31,463 bases of DNA. Source: Burkholderiaceae bacterium. Lineage in GTDB: Bacteria; Pseudomonadota; Gammaproteobacteria; Burkholderiales; Burkholderiaceae. A program made the position numbers and the translations under genes. The stretch covers positions 1 through 31,463 of the forward strand of contig JASLEM010000007.1 in the NCBI GenBank assembly GCA_030151165.1, in the 5' to 3' direction. Shown here in pieces: positions 7,744 through 15,745 of the stretch (the first letter of the stretch is position 1; every line of letters starts with the position of its first letter). Under the pieces are notes generated by a model that searched no databases, was not told the DNA's origin, and was given only the letters and a program-made list of their open reading frames with translations.

Positions 7744-9909
7744 CTATTTTTCGGACGCGTCCTTCGGCAAGCTCACGACCACCTCGGGCCGGACGGGCAA
7801 GGCGCTCGCGGCCGCCTGGGTCTGGCCGGCCTTCAAGGCGGCGCTGTCGGACAGGATGCTGACGGCCTCGTCGAGCAGCGCGTCGTCGATGGTCTTGCGG
7901 GTCTTTTCCGCGGCGAGATCCTTGTCGAGCTTGCGTTCGTTGAACTGCAGGCCATCGTCTGCCAGCGCACTGCTCGCGCCCGCGCCGGCGTCGCCCAGCA
8001 CGGCGGCGAGGCGCTTGTCCGAGTCCGCGCGCTCCTTGCGTCGAACCCCTTCGTTGAGCGAGATCACGTTGTCCTTGCGACGCTCCTGCGCCTTGGCCAC
8101 GTCCTGCAGCAGGTTCTGGAAATCGCGGTCGTGCTCGATGCGGGTCGCGTGCCACGCCGACAGGCGGGGCAGCTGCAGTGCCACGTCGCCGACAGGCGCG
8201 TAGTCGGCCGCCTTGATGTGGCTCCACGGCAAGGCGTTGCCGTAGCTCGACTCGCCGAACTGGGTGTCGTCGCCGGTCTGCGGGTAGAGGATGTCCGGCG
8301 TCACGCCGCGCAGCTGGGTCGTTCCGCCGTCGACCCGGAAGAACTGCGCGATCGTCATCTTCAGTTCGCCGAAGACCGGCGTGGCGTTCTTGGCGATCTG
8401 GTCGAGGCTGGCGACGGTCTGGACCGTGCCCTTGCCGAAGCTGCCCTCGCCGATGATCACGCCGCGGCCGTAGTCCTGGATCGCCGCGGCGAAGATCTCC
8501 GACGCCGACGCCGAGCCCCGGTTGATCAGCACGCCCAGCGGCCCGTCCCAGGCCACGGCGGCCTCGGTGTTCCTCTCCACGGTGACCTCGCCGCGGGCAT
8601 TGCGGGTCTGGACCACCGGCACCTTGCCGACGAACAGGCCCGTCAGGTTCACCGCTTCGCGCAGCGAGCCTCCGCCGTTGTTGCGCAGGTCGATCAACAC
8701 GCTGTCGACCTTCCGGGCCTTCAGGTCCGCCAGCAGCCGGGCGACGTCGCGCGCGGCGCCGCGGTAGTCCTTGTCGCCTTTCTGCAGTGCGTCGGCATCT
8801 TCGTAGAATGAAGGCAGGGTGATGACGCCGACCTGGCGCTTGCCCGCGCCGGTCGTCACCGAATAGACCTTGGCCTTGGCCACGCTGTCCTGCACCGTGA
8901 TGGTGTTGCGGACGAGGACCACGGTGCGGTTCGACGCGTCCGGCCCGTTGTCGGCAGGCAGGATGTCCAGCCGCACCGTCGACCCCATCGCGCCGCGGAT
9001 CAGCGCCACGGTGTCGTCCAGGCGCCAGCCGACGACGTCCTCCATGGCGCCGGCCGCGCCCTGCGCGACGCCCACGATGCGGTCGCCGACCTTCAACTGC
9101 CCCGACACGCTCGCGGGTCCGCCCGGCACCAGCTCGCGGACGGTGGTGTAGCCCTCGATCTCGGTCAGCACCGCGCCGATGCCCACCAGGGACAGCCGCA
9201 TCGCGATGTCGAAGTTCTCCGCGGCCCGCGGCCCCAGGTAGTTGGTGTGGGGCTCGATCGCCATCGTGTACGCGTTCATGAACGACTCGAAGGCGTCGGC
9301 GCTGGTGACCTTGCCGAGGCTCTTGAGGGCGCTGTCGTAGCGCTTGTCGAGGAGCTTCGCGATGGCCTTGTCGTCCTGGCCGGCCAGCTTCAGCCGCAGC
9401 CAGTCGTTCTTGACGCGCTTGCGCCAGAGGTCGAGCGAGTCCGCCTCGGTCGCGGGCCAGGGCTGGCCCTTGCGGTCGATCGCCAGCGACTCGTCGCGTT
9501 CGAAGTCGAAGCCCTTGGGCAGCAGGCTGCGGGCATAGTTCAGGCGCTCGGCCGCCCGACGCTCGTACAGGTTGAAGATCTCGAAGGGCGCGCGCAGGTC
9601 CTCGGTCAGGATCGCATCGTCGAGCAGGGTGCGGTCGACCGCCAGGCGATCGACGTCGGACTGCAGGAAATAGATCTTCTCGGGGTCGAGCGCCTTCAGG
9701 TACTGGTCGAACGTCCTGGCCGACAACGCGTCGTCGAGCGGGATGGCTTTGTAGTGGAAGCGGGACAGCACTTCCGCGGCGAGGTGGGCCGCCCTCGCCT
9801 CCTGCGCCTCGGGCTTCAGATGCGGCGGGAACGCCGCCTCCGGATCCGCCGCCGCGACCTGCGTCGCGGCCGTCACGGCCAGCACGAACCAAATCAGCGT
9901 CTTGTTCAA
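7744..9909 (-). CDS. prc: Carboxy-terminal (tail-specific) protease Prc/Tsp, S41 family
   Basis: A 721-residue periplasmic protease that degrades or trims proteins from their C-terminus. MNKTLIWFVLAVTAATQVAA is a signal peptide. An N-terminal helical domain follows, then a PDZ domain (about 235-330, with RELVPGGPASVSGQLKVGDR), then the catalytic core. By spacing to E. coli Prc (S430, D441, K455) the catalytic residues are S468 in SASASEIF, D479 and K493 in FGKGTVQ. A C-terminal Lys/Glu/Arg-rich helical region completes it, slightly longer than E. coli Prc (682). The start is a TTG at 9909, chosen because GGTGGTGGAG lies five bases upstream and the signal peptide begins there; the frame upstream has no signal-like sequence. 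It is monocistronic and converges on the permease. Confidence 0.92.
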   Translation of the reverse strand: MNKTLIWFVLAVTAATQVAAADPEAAFPPHLKPEAQEARAAHLAAEVLSRFHYKAIPLDDALSARTFDQYLKALDPEKIYFLQSDVDRLAVDRTLLDDAILTEDLRAPFEIFNLYERRAAERLNYARSLLPKGFDFERDESLAIDRKGQPWPATEADSLDLWRKRVKNDWLRLKLAGQDDKAIAKLLDKRYDSALKSLGKVTSADAFESFMNAYTMAIEPHTNYLGPRAAENFDIAMRLSLVGIGAVLTEIEGYTTVRELVPGGPASVSGQLKVGDRIVGVAQGAAGAMEDVVGWRLDDTVALIRGAMGSTVRLDILPADNGPDASNRTVVLVRNTITVQDSVAKAKVYSVTTGAGKRQVGVITLPSFYEDADALQKGDKDYRGAARDVARLLADLKARKVDSVLIDLRNNGGGSLREAVNLTGLFVGKVPVVQTRNARGEVTVERNTEAAVAWDGPLGVLINRGSASASEIFAAAIQDYGRGVIIGEGSFGKGTVQTVASLDQIAKNATPVFGELKMTIAQFFRVDGGTTQLRGVTPDILYPQTGDDTQFGESSYGNALPWSHIKAADYAPVGDVALQLPRLSAWHATRIEHDRDFQNLLQDVAKAQERRKDNVISLNEGVRRKERADSDKRLAAVLGDAGAGASSALADDGLQFNERKLDKDLAAEKTRKTIDDALLDEAVSILSDSAALKAGQTQAAASALPVRPEVVVSLPKDASEK

Positions 9910-10144
9910 TCTCGCTCCACCACCGTCGAACGGCCCATGAAAATCCGACACGCAACCCTGGCCACCGGCCGAAGGGCGACCGGTCCGGCCAGTGCGAATA
10001 GTGCCATGTCGCGCGCCACGGGCATCGCGCAGGGTCGAATGGGGTTCGAAGCGCGCCGCTCCCGAGCGTGCTGCACGGCGCAGGCAAGCGCCCGGCAGGC
10101 TCGACCGACGGAAGCCACGCACGCGTCGCCAGCGCGTCGTGCCT

Positions 10145-10390
10145 CCGTCGGCAGGCTTCGCGTAGCGTCTCGGCGCCGCGCCCCATGGCGCGCCGGAAGG
10201 CAGTGCTGAACGCGCTCTCCGAGTCGTAGCCGATCGCGCGCTCGACCACCGCGATCCGGGCGCCGGGCTTGGACAGCAGCCGTATCGCGATGAGCATGCG
10301 CAAGCGCGTCAGGCAGTTCATCGGCGGGACGCCGACCGCCTGGCGGAAACGCATCGCGAACACGGTGCGCGACATCGCCGCGACCGGCCA
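10145..10390 (-). pseudogene. AraC-family regulator remnant (C-terminal DNA-binding part)
   Basis: About 82 codons resemble the two helix-turn-helices of AraC regulators: MSRTVFAMRFRQAVGVPPMN, then LTRLRMLIAIRLL, then the second helix-turn-helix in ERAIGYDSESAFSTAFRRAM. The N-terminal sensor domain is absent, and the first helix-turn-helix seems shortened (WPVAAMSR, where a full copy usually has several more residues before the Met-Ser-Arg). No stop follows at the expected end; the frame runs on across prc in antisense. There is no start codon or ribosome site at the left end of homology. I read it as a decayed gene whose 5' half was lost at about 10390. It is unlikely to make a working regulator. 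Confidence 0.7.
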
Positions 10391-10520
10391 GGTCTTCGAC
10401 CGCACCGATCCGCGCGTCGTCGCGACGATGGCGCAGCCGCTGAAGGACGTCGAGGTCGCCGGCGCGACGGCACGGCTGCGCGAGGGCGTGTCGGCCCAAA
10501 AGGTCGTCGTGACGCTGTGA
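10391..10520 (+). pseudogene. Possible C-terminal tail of a zinc-type alcohol dehydrogenase/quinone oxidoreductase
   Basis: On the plus strand a frame ending at TGA 10518-10520 reads ATARLREGVSAQKVVVTL at its end. This resembles the conserved last strand of medium-chain dehydrogenases (a repeated 'ALxxLRxGxxxxKVVVxL' type ending). Only about 42 codons look related, with no cofactor domain before them and no start with a ribosome site. It abuts the AraC remnant head to head. Divergent AraC-regulator/oxidoreductase pairs are common in proteobacteria, so both could come from one such pair. The family assignment rests on a short motif and is tentative. Confidence 0.4.
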
Positions 10521-10569
10521 GCCGCGCCGGCGGCTTCGCGACGTCGGCGCACGTTGCAGAATCGCACGG

Positions 10570-12234
10570 ATGGAACTGGAACTCCCCGTGCAGACCACCA
10601 TCGTCCTGCTGGTCGTGACGCAACTCGTGATCGCGGTGGCCGCGACGCTCGCGCCCCGGCTCAGGATCCCCGCACCGCTGATCCTCGTGTTCGCGGGCAT
10701 CTGCGTCAGCCTGGTGCCCGCCGTGCCGGATGTCGCGATCGATCCGAACATCATCCTGATCGGGCTGCTGCCGCCCTTGCTGTACGCGTCGGCGACCTCG
10801 GTGCCTGTCGTGAACTTCCGGCGCGAGCTGGTCGCGATCAACGGGCTGTCGGTCGTCCTCGTGGTGCTCAGCGCGCTCGCGCTCGGCGCGGCGCTCGTGT
10901 GGCTCGTCCCGGGGCTCGGCTTCGGCTGGGGCGTCGCGCTCGGCGCGATCCTCAGTCCCACCGACGCGGTGGCCGTGGGCATCATCAAGGGCCATGGCGT
11001 CCCGGGGCGCGTCGCCGTCATCCTCGAAGGCGAGAGCCTGCTCAACGACGCCAGCGCGCTGATCCTGCTGCGCACGGCGATCGCGGCGACATCGCTCGGC
11101 TTCTCGTTCCTCGCGACGCTGGGTGCGTTCGCCTGGTCGGTCGGCGTGGCCGTGACGGTCGGGCTCCTCGCCGCGCGCCTGAGCCTGGCCATCCGGCGCC
11201 GCATCCGTGATGAGGCCGTCAACACGCTGCTGTCGTTCACCACGCCGTTCCTGGCCGCCGTCCCCGCCGAACTGCTGCACGGCTCCGGCCTGGTCGCGGC
11301 CGTGGTCGCCGGCTTCGCGGTCGGCCTGCGCGCGAAGCGCGAGCTGCCCCCGGGCCATCGCGTCTCCGATGCGCGCAACTGGGCGACCGTCGAGATCGCG
11401 CTCGAAGGCGTGATCTTCCTGACGATGGGCCTGCAGCTGTCGTCGATCCTGCGCAAGCTGGCGACCGGGCCCGTGGGGCTCGAGCGCGCCCTGGGCATCT
11501 CGGCACTGGTGCTCGTCGTGACGGTCGCGGTGCGCGGGCTCTACGTCGCCCTGCTGCTGTGGCGACTGCAAGGCCGCGCCCAGCGCGAACAGGCCCGGCA
11601 GCCCCGCGTCGTCGAGATGCAGCAGGAGCTCGAGGCCGGCCGCGTGCCGGAGGAGATGGCGCAGCAGGTGCGGCGATGGCGCATGGATCTGGGCGAGCGG
11701 ATGCTCCGGCAGCTGATCCGCCGCGGCCGGCGCAATCTCGCCGATCTCGCGTACTTCTCGCGCCAGCGGCTCGGCGTCGGCGAGGGTGCCGTCGTGGTCT
11801 GGGCCGGCATGCGCGGCGCCGTGACGGTGGCGGCGGCCCAACTGCTGCCGGCCGACACGCCGCATCGATCGCTGCTCGTGTTCGTCGCCTTCGCCGTGGC
11901 GACACTGTCGCTGCTGCTCCAGGGCGGCACCATCGGCCTGCTGGCCGGAAGGCTGTTTCCGGGCGGCACGTCGAGGTCCGAGGCCGACGCGCGCGACACC
12001 GATCTCGGCCACATCCGCACGCTGCTCGCCAACGCCGCGGCGCGCATCGAGCGCCGGCAGCAGACGCCGGACAAGGATCACCGCCTCGTCGTGCTGCGGG
12101 CGCAGCGCATCGCGTTGCTCGACGCCGCCGACGACGGCGTCTTCGGCGCCGACGCGCTGGATCTCGCCCTGCGCGACCTGGACATCGACGAGCTGGTGCT
12201 CGACCTGCGCAGCGGCGTGGCCGAGTCGCCCTAG
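10570..12234 (+). CDS. CPA1-family cation/proton antiporter (Na+/H+ exchanger domain)
   Basis: A 554-residue inner-membrane antiporter exchanging monovalent cations for protons. About a dozen hydrophobic segments cover residues 10-335 and 425-480. CPA1 signatures are GAILSPTDAVAVG (ion-binding Asp near 132), GESLLNDASALI (N159-D160) and the conserved Arg in GMRGAVTVAAA. A charged, helical cytoplasmic insert (about 345-420) interrupts the membrane part before the last helices, and a soluble C-terminal tail of about 75 residues follows. The ATG at 10570 opens directly into the first helix; the ribosome site is weak. Its TAG (12232-12234) overlaps the stop of the opposing hydrolase gene. Ion specificity (Na+, K+ or Li+) cannot be read from sequence. 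Confidence 0.9.
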   Translation: MELELPVQTTIVLLVVTQLVIAVAATLAPRLRIPAPLILVFAGICVSLVPAVPDVAIDPNIILIGLLPPLLYASATSVPVVNFRRELVAINGLSVVLVVLSALALGAALVWLVPGLGFGWGVALGAILSPTDAVAVGIIKGHGVPGRVAVILEGESLLNDASALILLRTAIAATSLGFSFLATLGAFAWSVGVAVTVGLLAARLSLAIRRRIRDEAVNTLLSFTTPFLAAVPAELLHGSGLVAAVVAGFAVGLRAKRELPPGHRVSDARNWATVEIALEGVIFLTMGLQLSSILRKLATGPVGLERALGISALVLVVTVAVRGLYVALLLWRLQGRAQREQARQPRVVEMQQELEAGRVPEEMAQQVRRWRMDLGERMLRQLIRRGRRNLADLAYFSRQRLGVGEGAVVVWAGMRGAVTVAAAQLLPADTPHRSLLVFVAFAVATLSLLLQGGTIGLLAGRLFPGGTSRSEADARDTDLGHIRTLLANAAARIERRQQTPDKDHRLVVLRAQRIALLDAADDGVFGADALDLALRDLDIDELVLDLRSGVAESP

Positions 12235-13049
12235 GCGTCGGCGCGCGACGACGCGCCGAGCGACAGGAACTCCAGCAGCAGTTCGTTGACGATGACGGGC
12301 CGCTCCAGCGGAGCCATGTGCGACGCGCCGTCGACGATGTGCAGGCGCGCACCGCGGATGTGATCGCGCAGCACGCGCGCCGCCGCGGGCGGCGAACTCG
12401 GGTCGTGCTCGCCGACGACGACCAGCGTCGGGCAGTCCACGCGATGCAGTTGCGGCACCAGGTCGATCGCCGAGATCATGTCCCACATCGCGCCGTGGAT
12501 GGCGGCGTCGTCGGCGAGGAGCGTGCGCGTCACGCGTTCGACGAAGTCGGGGCGCCGCGCCATCGTCTTCGGCATGGACCAGCGCTCGAGCGTCGAGTCG
12601 AGCACGGCCGCCATGCCACCCTGGCGCACGGCGGCGGCGCGCTTGCGCATGCTGGCCCGGCCTTCGTCGGAGAAGGCCGCGGCCGTGTCGATCAGCACCA
12701 GCGCCGACACGAGCTCGGGCCGCGTGATCGCCAACTGCTGCGCGATGATCCCGCCGACCGACAGGCCCACCAGCCGCACACGATCCGAGCCGGTCGACTG
12801 CGCGACCTGCGCCAGCAACTCGGCGGCCTTGTCGAGGGTCCAATCCTGCGGCGCGCCCGGCGTGCGGCCGTGGCCGGGCAGGTCGAACGCGATCACGTCG
12901 TGATGGGCGGACAGCGCGTCGATCTGCGCGCTCCAGTAGGTCAGGTCGAGCCCCACCGGGTGGACGAGGATGACGGGGTCGCCGCCAGGCGGGCCGGTGC
13001 GGACGAGGTTAACGCGCGGCGCCTTCGCGCCCGTTTCGAGAGAATTCAT
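12231..13049 (-). CDS. Alpha/beta hydrolase, 3-oxoadipate enol-lactonase-like
   Basis: A 272-residue cytosolic alpha/beta-hydrolase. VILVHPVGLDLTYW forms the oxyanion region, VRLVGLSVGGIIAQ holds nucleophile S97, the acid is the Asp in VVVGEHDPSSP, and the catalytic His is in GASHMAPLERP. The overall layout is PcaD-like. The ATG at 13049 precedes MNSLETGAKAPRVNLV; homology starts shortly after. It lies 26 bases downstream of the carboxymuconolactone-decarboxylase-like gene on the same strand. PcaC (a decarboxylase of that family) and PcaD are consecutive enzymes of protocatechuate breakdown, so the pair may be a variant ring-cleavage or lactone pathway. A genuine pcaD is not claimed because no other pca gene is present. 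Confidence 0.85.
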   Translation of the reverse strand: MNSLETGAKAPRVNLVRTGPPGGDPVILVHPVGLDLTYWSAQIDALSAHHDVIAFDLPGHGRTPGAPQDWTLDKAAELLAQVAQSTGSDRVRLVGLSVGGIIAQQLAITRPELVSALVLIDTAAAFSDEGRASMRKRAAAVRQGGMAAVLDSTLERWSMPKTMARRPDFVERVTRTLLADDAAIHGAMWDMISAIDLVPQLHRVDCPTLVVVGEHDPSSPPAAARVLRDHIRGARLHIVDGASHMAPLERPVIVNELLLEFLSLGASSRADA

Positions 13050-13075
13050 GGAAGTGATCTTTCTGCTGTCGGGAT

Positions 13076-13606
13076 TCAATGCTCCGCGGTCCACGGATCG
13101 GGCGTCGCATCGAGTTCGATCTCGAGCGTGCCGGTGAAGCGCGCGATGGTCATGTAGTGCCCCACGAGCAGGATCACGGTCGCCAGGTCGCGCGACGACA
13201 GCGCCGCGCGCGCTTCGGCGAAGGCTCGGTTCGACACGTGCGGCGTGGCGACGCACTCGTCGACGAAGGGCAGCACCGCGGCCAGTTCGGTGGGCAGCGC
13301 CGACAGGTCGCCCCACTCGATCGCGGCGATCTCGGCGTCGCTCCATCCGAGCTTCCTCGCCTGATCCAGATGCTGCATCCGTTCGTAGGCGCTGCCGCTC
13401 AGCGCCGCCACGCGAAGGATGAGCGCCTCGCGCAACTTCGCGTCCAGGCCCGACGCGCGCAACGCGTTCGCGACCTCCGGCAACGCCTTCGCCAGGCGCC
13501 CTTCCGTCAACAACAGCGCGTGCGTCAGGTTCGATGGGAAGCGATCGTATTGCGCGCGTTGATCGGGGGTCATGCCCTCCACCCGAACCAGTTCCATGCG
13601 GGCCAT
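13076..13606 (-). CDS. Carboxymuconolactone decarboxylase family protein (cysteine-free)
   Basis: A 176-residue helical protein of the CMD/AhpD-like family. The core reads LREALILRVAALSGSAYERM and, near the C-terminus, RDLATVILLVGHYMTIARFT, both matching the family's helix pair. The usual Cys-x-x-Cys or Cys-x-x-x-x-His site is replaced by SAYERMQH: the His remains but there is no Cys, so AhpD-type redox chemistry is unlikely. The ATG at 13606 has GGAG at a suitable distance; ATG 13597 is in frame three codons later. It starts a two-gene unit with the hydrolase and diverges from the LysR gene, which probably controls it. The substrate is unknown. Confidence 0.82.
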   Translation of the reverse strand: MARMELVRVEGMTPDQRAQYDRFPSNLTHALLLTEGRLAKALPEVANALRASGLDAKLREALILRVAALSGSAYERMQHLDQARKLGWSDAEIAAIEWGDLSALPTELAAVLPFVDECVATPHVSNRAFAEARAALSSRDLATVILLVGHYMTIARFTGTLEIELDATPDPWTAEH

Positions 13607-13672
13607 GGGCCTCTCCAGAAAAGCTGCCCGCCTTCGCGAGCCGATGTCCAAAATGGTAGGCTGCCGGGCATC

Positions 13673-13697
13673 GACTGGGCAGTCCTCCAAACGGGAC
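13673..13697. promoter_or_regulatory. Overlapping inverted repeats in the LysR/CMD divergent gap
   Basis: The 118-base gap between the divergent genes holds GACTG-GG-CAGTC (13673-13684) and, overlapping it, GTCC-N8-GGAC (13682-13697). LysR regulators commonly bind dyads in such a position, so this is a candidate operator. No convincing -35/-10 pair was found for either gene. The arms are short enough to occur by chance in GC-rich DNA. Confidence 0.35.
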
Positions 13698-13724
13698 GAA
13701 CCGTCTTGCGCATGAGACCTCGCG

Positions 13725-14591
13725 ATGGACATCTCGGCCCTCCTCGACTTCAACCTCGTCGCCCGCCACGGTGGCTTCAGCCCGGCGAGCCGGGCCTCCG
13801 GCCGGCCGAAGGCGACGCTGTCGCGCAGGGTGATCGAGCTCGAGGCGCAGATGGGCGTGCGCCTGTTCGAGCGCGGCGCGAAAGGGCTGCGGCTGACGGA
13901 CGCCGGCGCGGCGCTCCATGCGCGCACGGCGGACCATTTCGCGGAGATCGAGGCCGCCGCCGGGTCGATCGAGCGCGAGGACGGCGCGCTGTCGGGCCGC
14001 CTCCGCGTGAGCGCGCCGGTGCTGTTCGCGCACGTTCATCTCGGCCGCATCGCCGCCGCGTTCGCGCGAGCGCATCCCGCGGTCGAGCTCTTCGTCGTGG
14101 CCGACGACCGCATCGCGGACCTCGTCGAGGACCAGTTCGACATCGTCATCCGCGCCAACCCGCGCGCCGACGAGGCACTGGTCGGCCGATGCTTCGGCCG
14201 GACGGATCGCGTCGTGGTCGCGACGCCGACCTTCCCCCGCCCGGACGACGACGCGCGCGTTCGCGTGGTGGACCGGCTCGGCGAATCGACCGGCGCCCGG
14301 TGGCGACTGCGTGACGGCGCGACGCTGCTGACGCTGCAGCCGGAGCCGATGCTGCACCTGTCGTCGCTGCTGATGGTGCGCGACGCCGTCCTGCTCGGCG
14401 CCGGCGCGGCCATGCTGCCGCGCGGGCTGGTCGAAGAGGATCTCGCCAAGGGTCGGCTGGTCGCCTGGGGCGCGGAGGACGGCGTGCAGACCGAACTCTG
14501 GGCGCTCCACACCTCGCGCCGGCTCGTGAGCGACAAGGTGCGCGCCTTCCTGCGCTGCCTCGACGAGGCCTTCGCGCCGCCTCGCGCCTAG
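13725..14591 (+). CDS. LysR-family transcriptional regulator
   Basis: A 288-residue cytosolic DNA-binding protein. The N-terminal winged helix-turn-helix covers residues 1-60 (LLDFNLVARHGGFSPASRAS, then LSRRVIELEAQMGVRLFERG, then LRLTDAGAAL). A linker helix and a periplasmic-binding-protein-like effector domain (LSGRLRVSAPVLFAH onward) follow. The length is normal. Starting at ATG 13725 gives the usual short lead before the helix-turn-helix. It is divergent from the carboxymuconolactone-decarboxylase-like/hydrolase pair and is probably its regulator, sensing a related substrate; that is inference from layout. It converges on the DUF4260 gene with only 19 bases between stops. Confidence 0.9.
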   Translation: MDISALLDFNLVARHGGFSPASRASGRPKATLSRRVIELEAQMGVRLFERGAKGLRLTDAGAALHARTADHFAEIEAAAGSIEREDGALSGRLRVSAPVLFAHVHLGRIAAAFARAHPAVELFVVADDRIADLVEDQFDIVIRANPRADEALVGRCFGRTDRVVVATPTFPRPDDDARVRVVDRLGESTGARWRLRDGATLLTLQPEPMLHLSSLLMVRDAVLLGAGAAMLPRGLVEEDLAKGRLVAWGAEDGVQTELWALHTSRRLVSDKVRAFLRCLDEAFAPPRA

Positions 14592-14610
14592 CGCGGCGGG
14601 ATCGCCTCCG

Positions 14611-15006
14611 TCAGGCCGCGCGCTTCTTTCCGATGAGGCCGAGGTGCGTCGCGCCGAAGCCGCTCGAATACTTCAGGCCGTATCCCAATGCGCGGTCGAA
14701 GCCGACGTGCGCGAACCAGAGGATCGCCGCGTCCACGAACAGCGGCTGGACCAGGAAGACGCCGATCGCCAGGCAGGCCATGCCACCCAGGTAGGAGTGC
14801 CCGACGTCGTAGCTCGCCGCGCCGAACCGGGGGCCCGCGAAGTAGCCGAGCATCGAGAGGTCAGGCACGAAGAAGAACAGCGCGAAGTGGCCCCAGCCGA
14901 TGCCCCACCGGGCATTCGCCGCGAGTGCGAGCAGCAGCACGCCCAGTGCTTCCAGTCGCAGGACGGTGCGGACACCGCCGGTGGTCGTTCCCGGAGTCGT
15001 CGTCAT
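14611..15006 (-). CDS. DUF4260 family integral membrane protein
   Basis: A 131-residue membrane protein with three to four hydrophobic helices. LRLEALGVLLLALAA opens the domain; FFFVPDLSMLGYFAGPRFG, DVGHSYLGGMACL and FAHVGFDRALGYGLKYS are the conserved stretches I associate with DUF4260. Biochemical function is unknown for the family. The ATG at 15006 lies seven bases after the stop of the upstream membrane gene, so it is co-transcribed and probably translationally linked; the ribosome site is weak. It is the last gene of the module headed by the 30-residue peptide. Confidence 0.82.
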   Translation of the reverse strand: MTTTPGTTTGGVRTVLRLEALGVLLLALAANARWGIGWGHFALFFFVPDLSMLGYFAGPRFGAASYDVGHSYLGGMACLAIGVFLVQPLFVDAAILWFAHVGFDRALGYGLKYSSGFGATHLGLIGKKRAA

Positions 15007-15013
15007 GGCGTCG

Positions 15014-15595
15014 TCAGGCGGCCGCGAGATCCATCCAGAGGGTCGCGATGCCGAACACCGCGATGAGCGCAGACGATATCGCGGCCGCGCGCGCTCCGCG
15101 ACCTTCGGCATTCGCCACGCGGCTCGCGCTGCGCCAGTAAAGCCAGGCGCCCACCAGCACCAGCGCGAGCTCGATGCCCGCGGAGGCCATCGGGTAGCGC
15201 CACAGACCCAGGCCGAGCCGCGGCAGGTGGCCGGCGTCGCCGGGCAGGATCGGCATGTCGGCGCGGTGGACCAGCAGGTCGAGCACCCAGTGCGATGCCG
15301 CGACGAGGCCGATCACGATGCCGGCGCGGCGCCCCCACAGCAGGCCGGCGAGCGTGCCGAGGATCGCCGACAGCACGGTCATCCCGACCAGCGAATGCGT
15401 GTAGTCGGCGTGGATGATGTTCTCGCCGTAGCCCGGATGGCTCTTGTCGACCAGCTCCGTCGATTCGATGCCCGCCGCGAAGAGCGGCACGAACATCACG
15501 TCCAGCCAGACCGTGGCCAGCATCAGCGCCCACAGCGGCGTCGCGGGCTCGCGGCTCTTGACGGCAGCGGCGAAGCCGAAGTGGCCGGCGATCAC
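15014..15595 (-). CDS. Multi-pass membrane protein, metal-dependent-hydrolase-like
   Basis: A 193-residue integral membrane protein with about five helices. The beginning VIAGHFGFAAAVKSR and the His/Asp-containing stretch YTHSLVGM, then ASHWVLDLLVHRADMP, resemble membrane-bound proteins loosely described as metal-dependent hydrolases; the His and Asp residues in those helices could hold a metal. The GTG start at 15595 was chosen because its first bases overlap the stop of the 30-residue peptide (GTGA, 15592-15595), because the family starts here, and because an AAGG lies upstream. The frame stays open further left without recognisable sequence. DUF4260 follows after seven bases. Enzymatic activity is unproven. 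Confidence 0.75.
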   Translation of the reverse strand: MIAGHFGFAAAVKSREPATPLWALMLATVWLDVMFVPLFAAGIESTELVDKSHPGYGENIIHADYTHSLVGMTVLSAILGTLAGLLWGRRAGIVIGLVAASHWVLDLLVHRADMPILPGDAGHLPRLGLGLWRYPMASAGIELALVLVGAWLYWRSASRVANAEGRGARAAAISSALIAVFGIATLWMDLAAA

Positions 15596-15684
15596 GCGCC
15601 CGCCTTCGGCTTCGGCCACGGGATGCGCCGATCGACCAGCGTAAGGACGATCACGAACAGGAGGATGCCCAGGAAGAATTGCAT
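15592..15684 (-). CDS. 30-residue single-helix membrane peptide
   Basis: A short frame encodes 30 residues: a hydrophobic helix (MQFFLGILLFVIVLTLV) followed by a basic, proline-rich tail (DRRIPWPKPKAGA). GAGG lies four to five bases before the ATG at 15684. Its TGA overlaps the GTG of the next gene by four bases, the usual layout for translational coupling. A probable promoter begins about 33 bases upstream. The positive-inside rule places the tail in the cytosol. It may be a subunit or coupling peptide for the downstream membrane proteins; I recognise no named family. It could also be only a leader that opens the message for the next start. Confidence 0.65.
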   Translation of the reverse strand: MQFFLGILLFVIVLTLVDRRIPWPKPKAGA

Positions 15685-15716
15685 GTCGCCTCGATGCGCT
15701 GTCTCGAACGACGCGA

Positions 15717-15745
15717 AGGCTAACAGCGATAGTCTTTACCGTCAA
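15717..15745 (-). promoter_or_regulatory. Sigma-70-like promoter with a possible TetR operator
   Basis: On the minus strand TTGACG (15740-15745) is followed after exactly 17 bases by TAGCCT (15717-15722). That places transcription start near 15710, about 25 bases before the 30-residue gene. The spacer carries an imperfect dyad, CGGTA-AAGAC-TATCG, where a TetR repressor could block RNA polymerase. The -35 box overlaps the TetR gene's stop codon, so TetR read-through may also feed the operon. The -10 match is only moderate. Confidence 0.5.

Noticed and set aside
7610..10567. One 985-codon minus-strand frame that includes the AraC-like segment
   Set aside because: Only 10145-10390 resembles a protein family; the rest is out of phase with prc. 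Kept only as a remnant.
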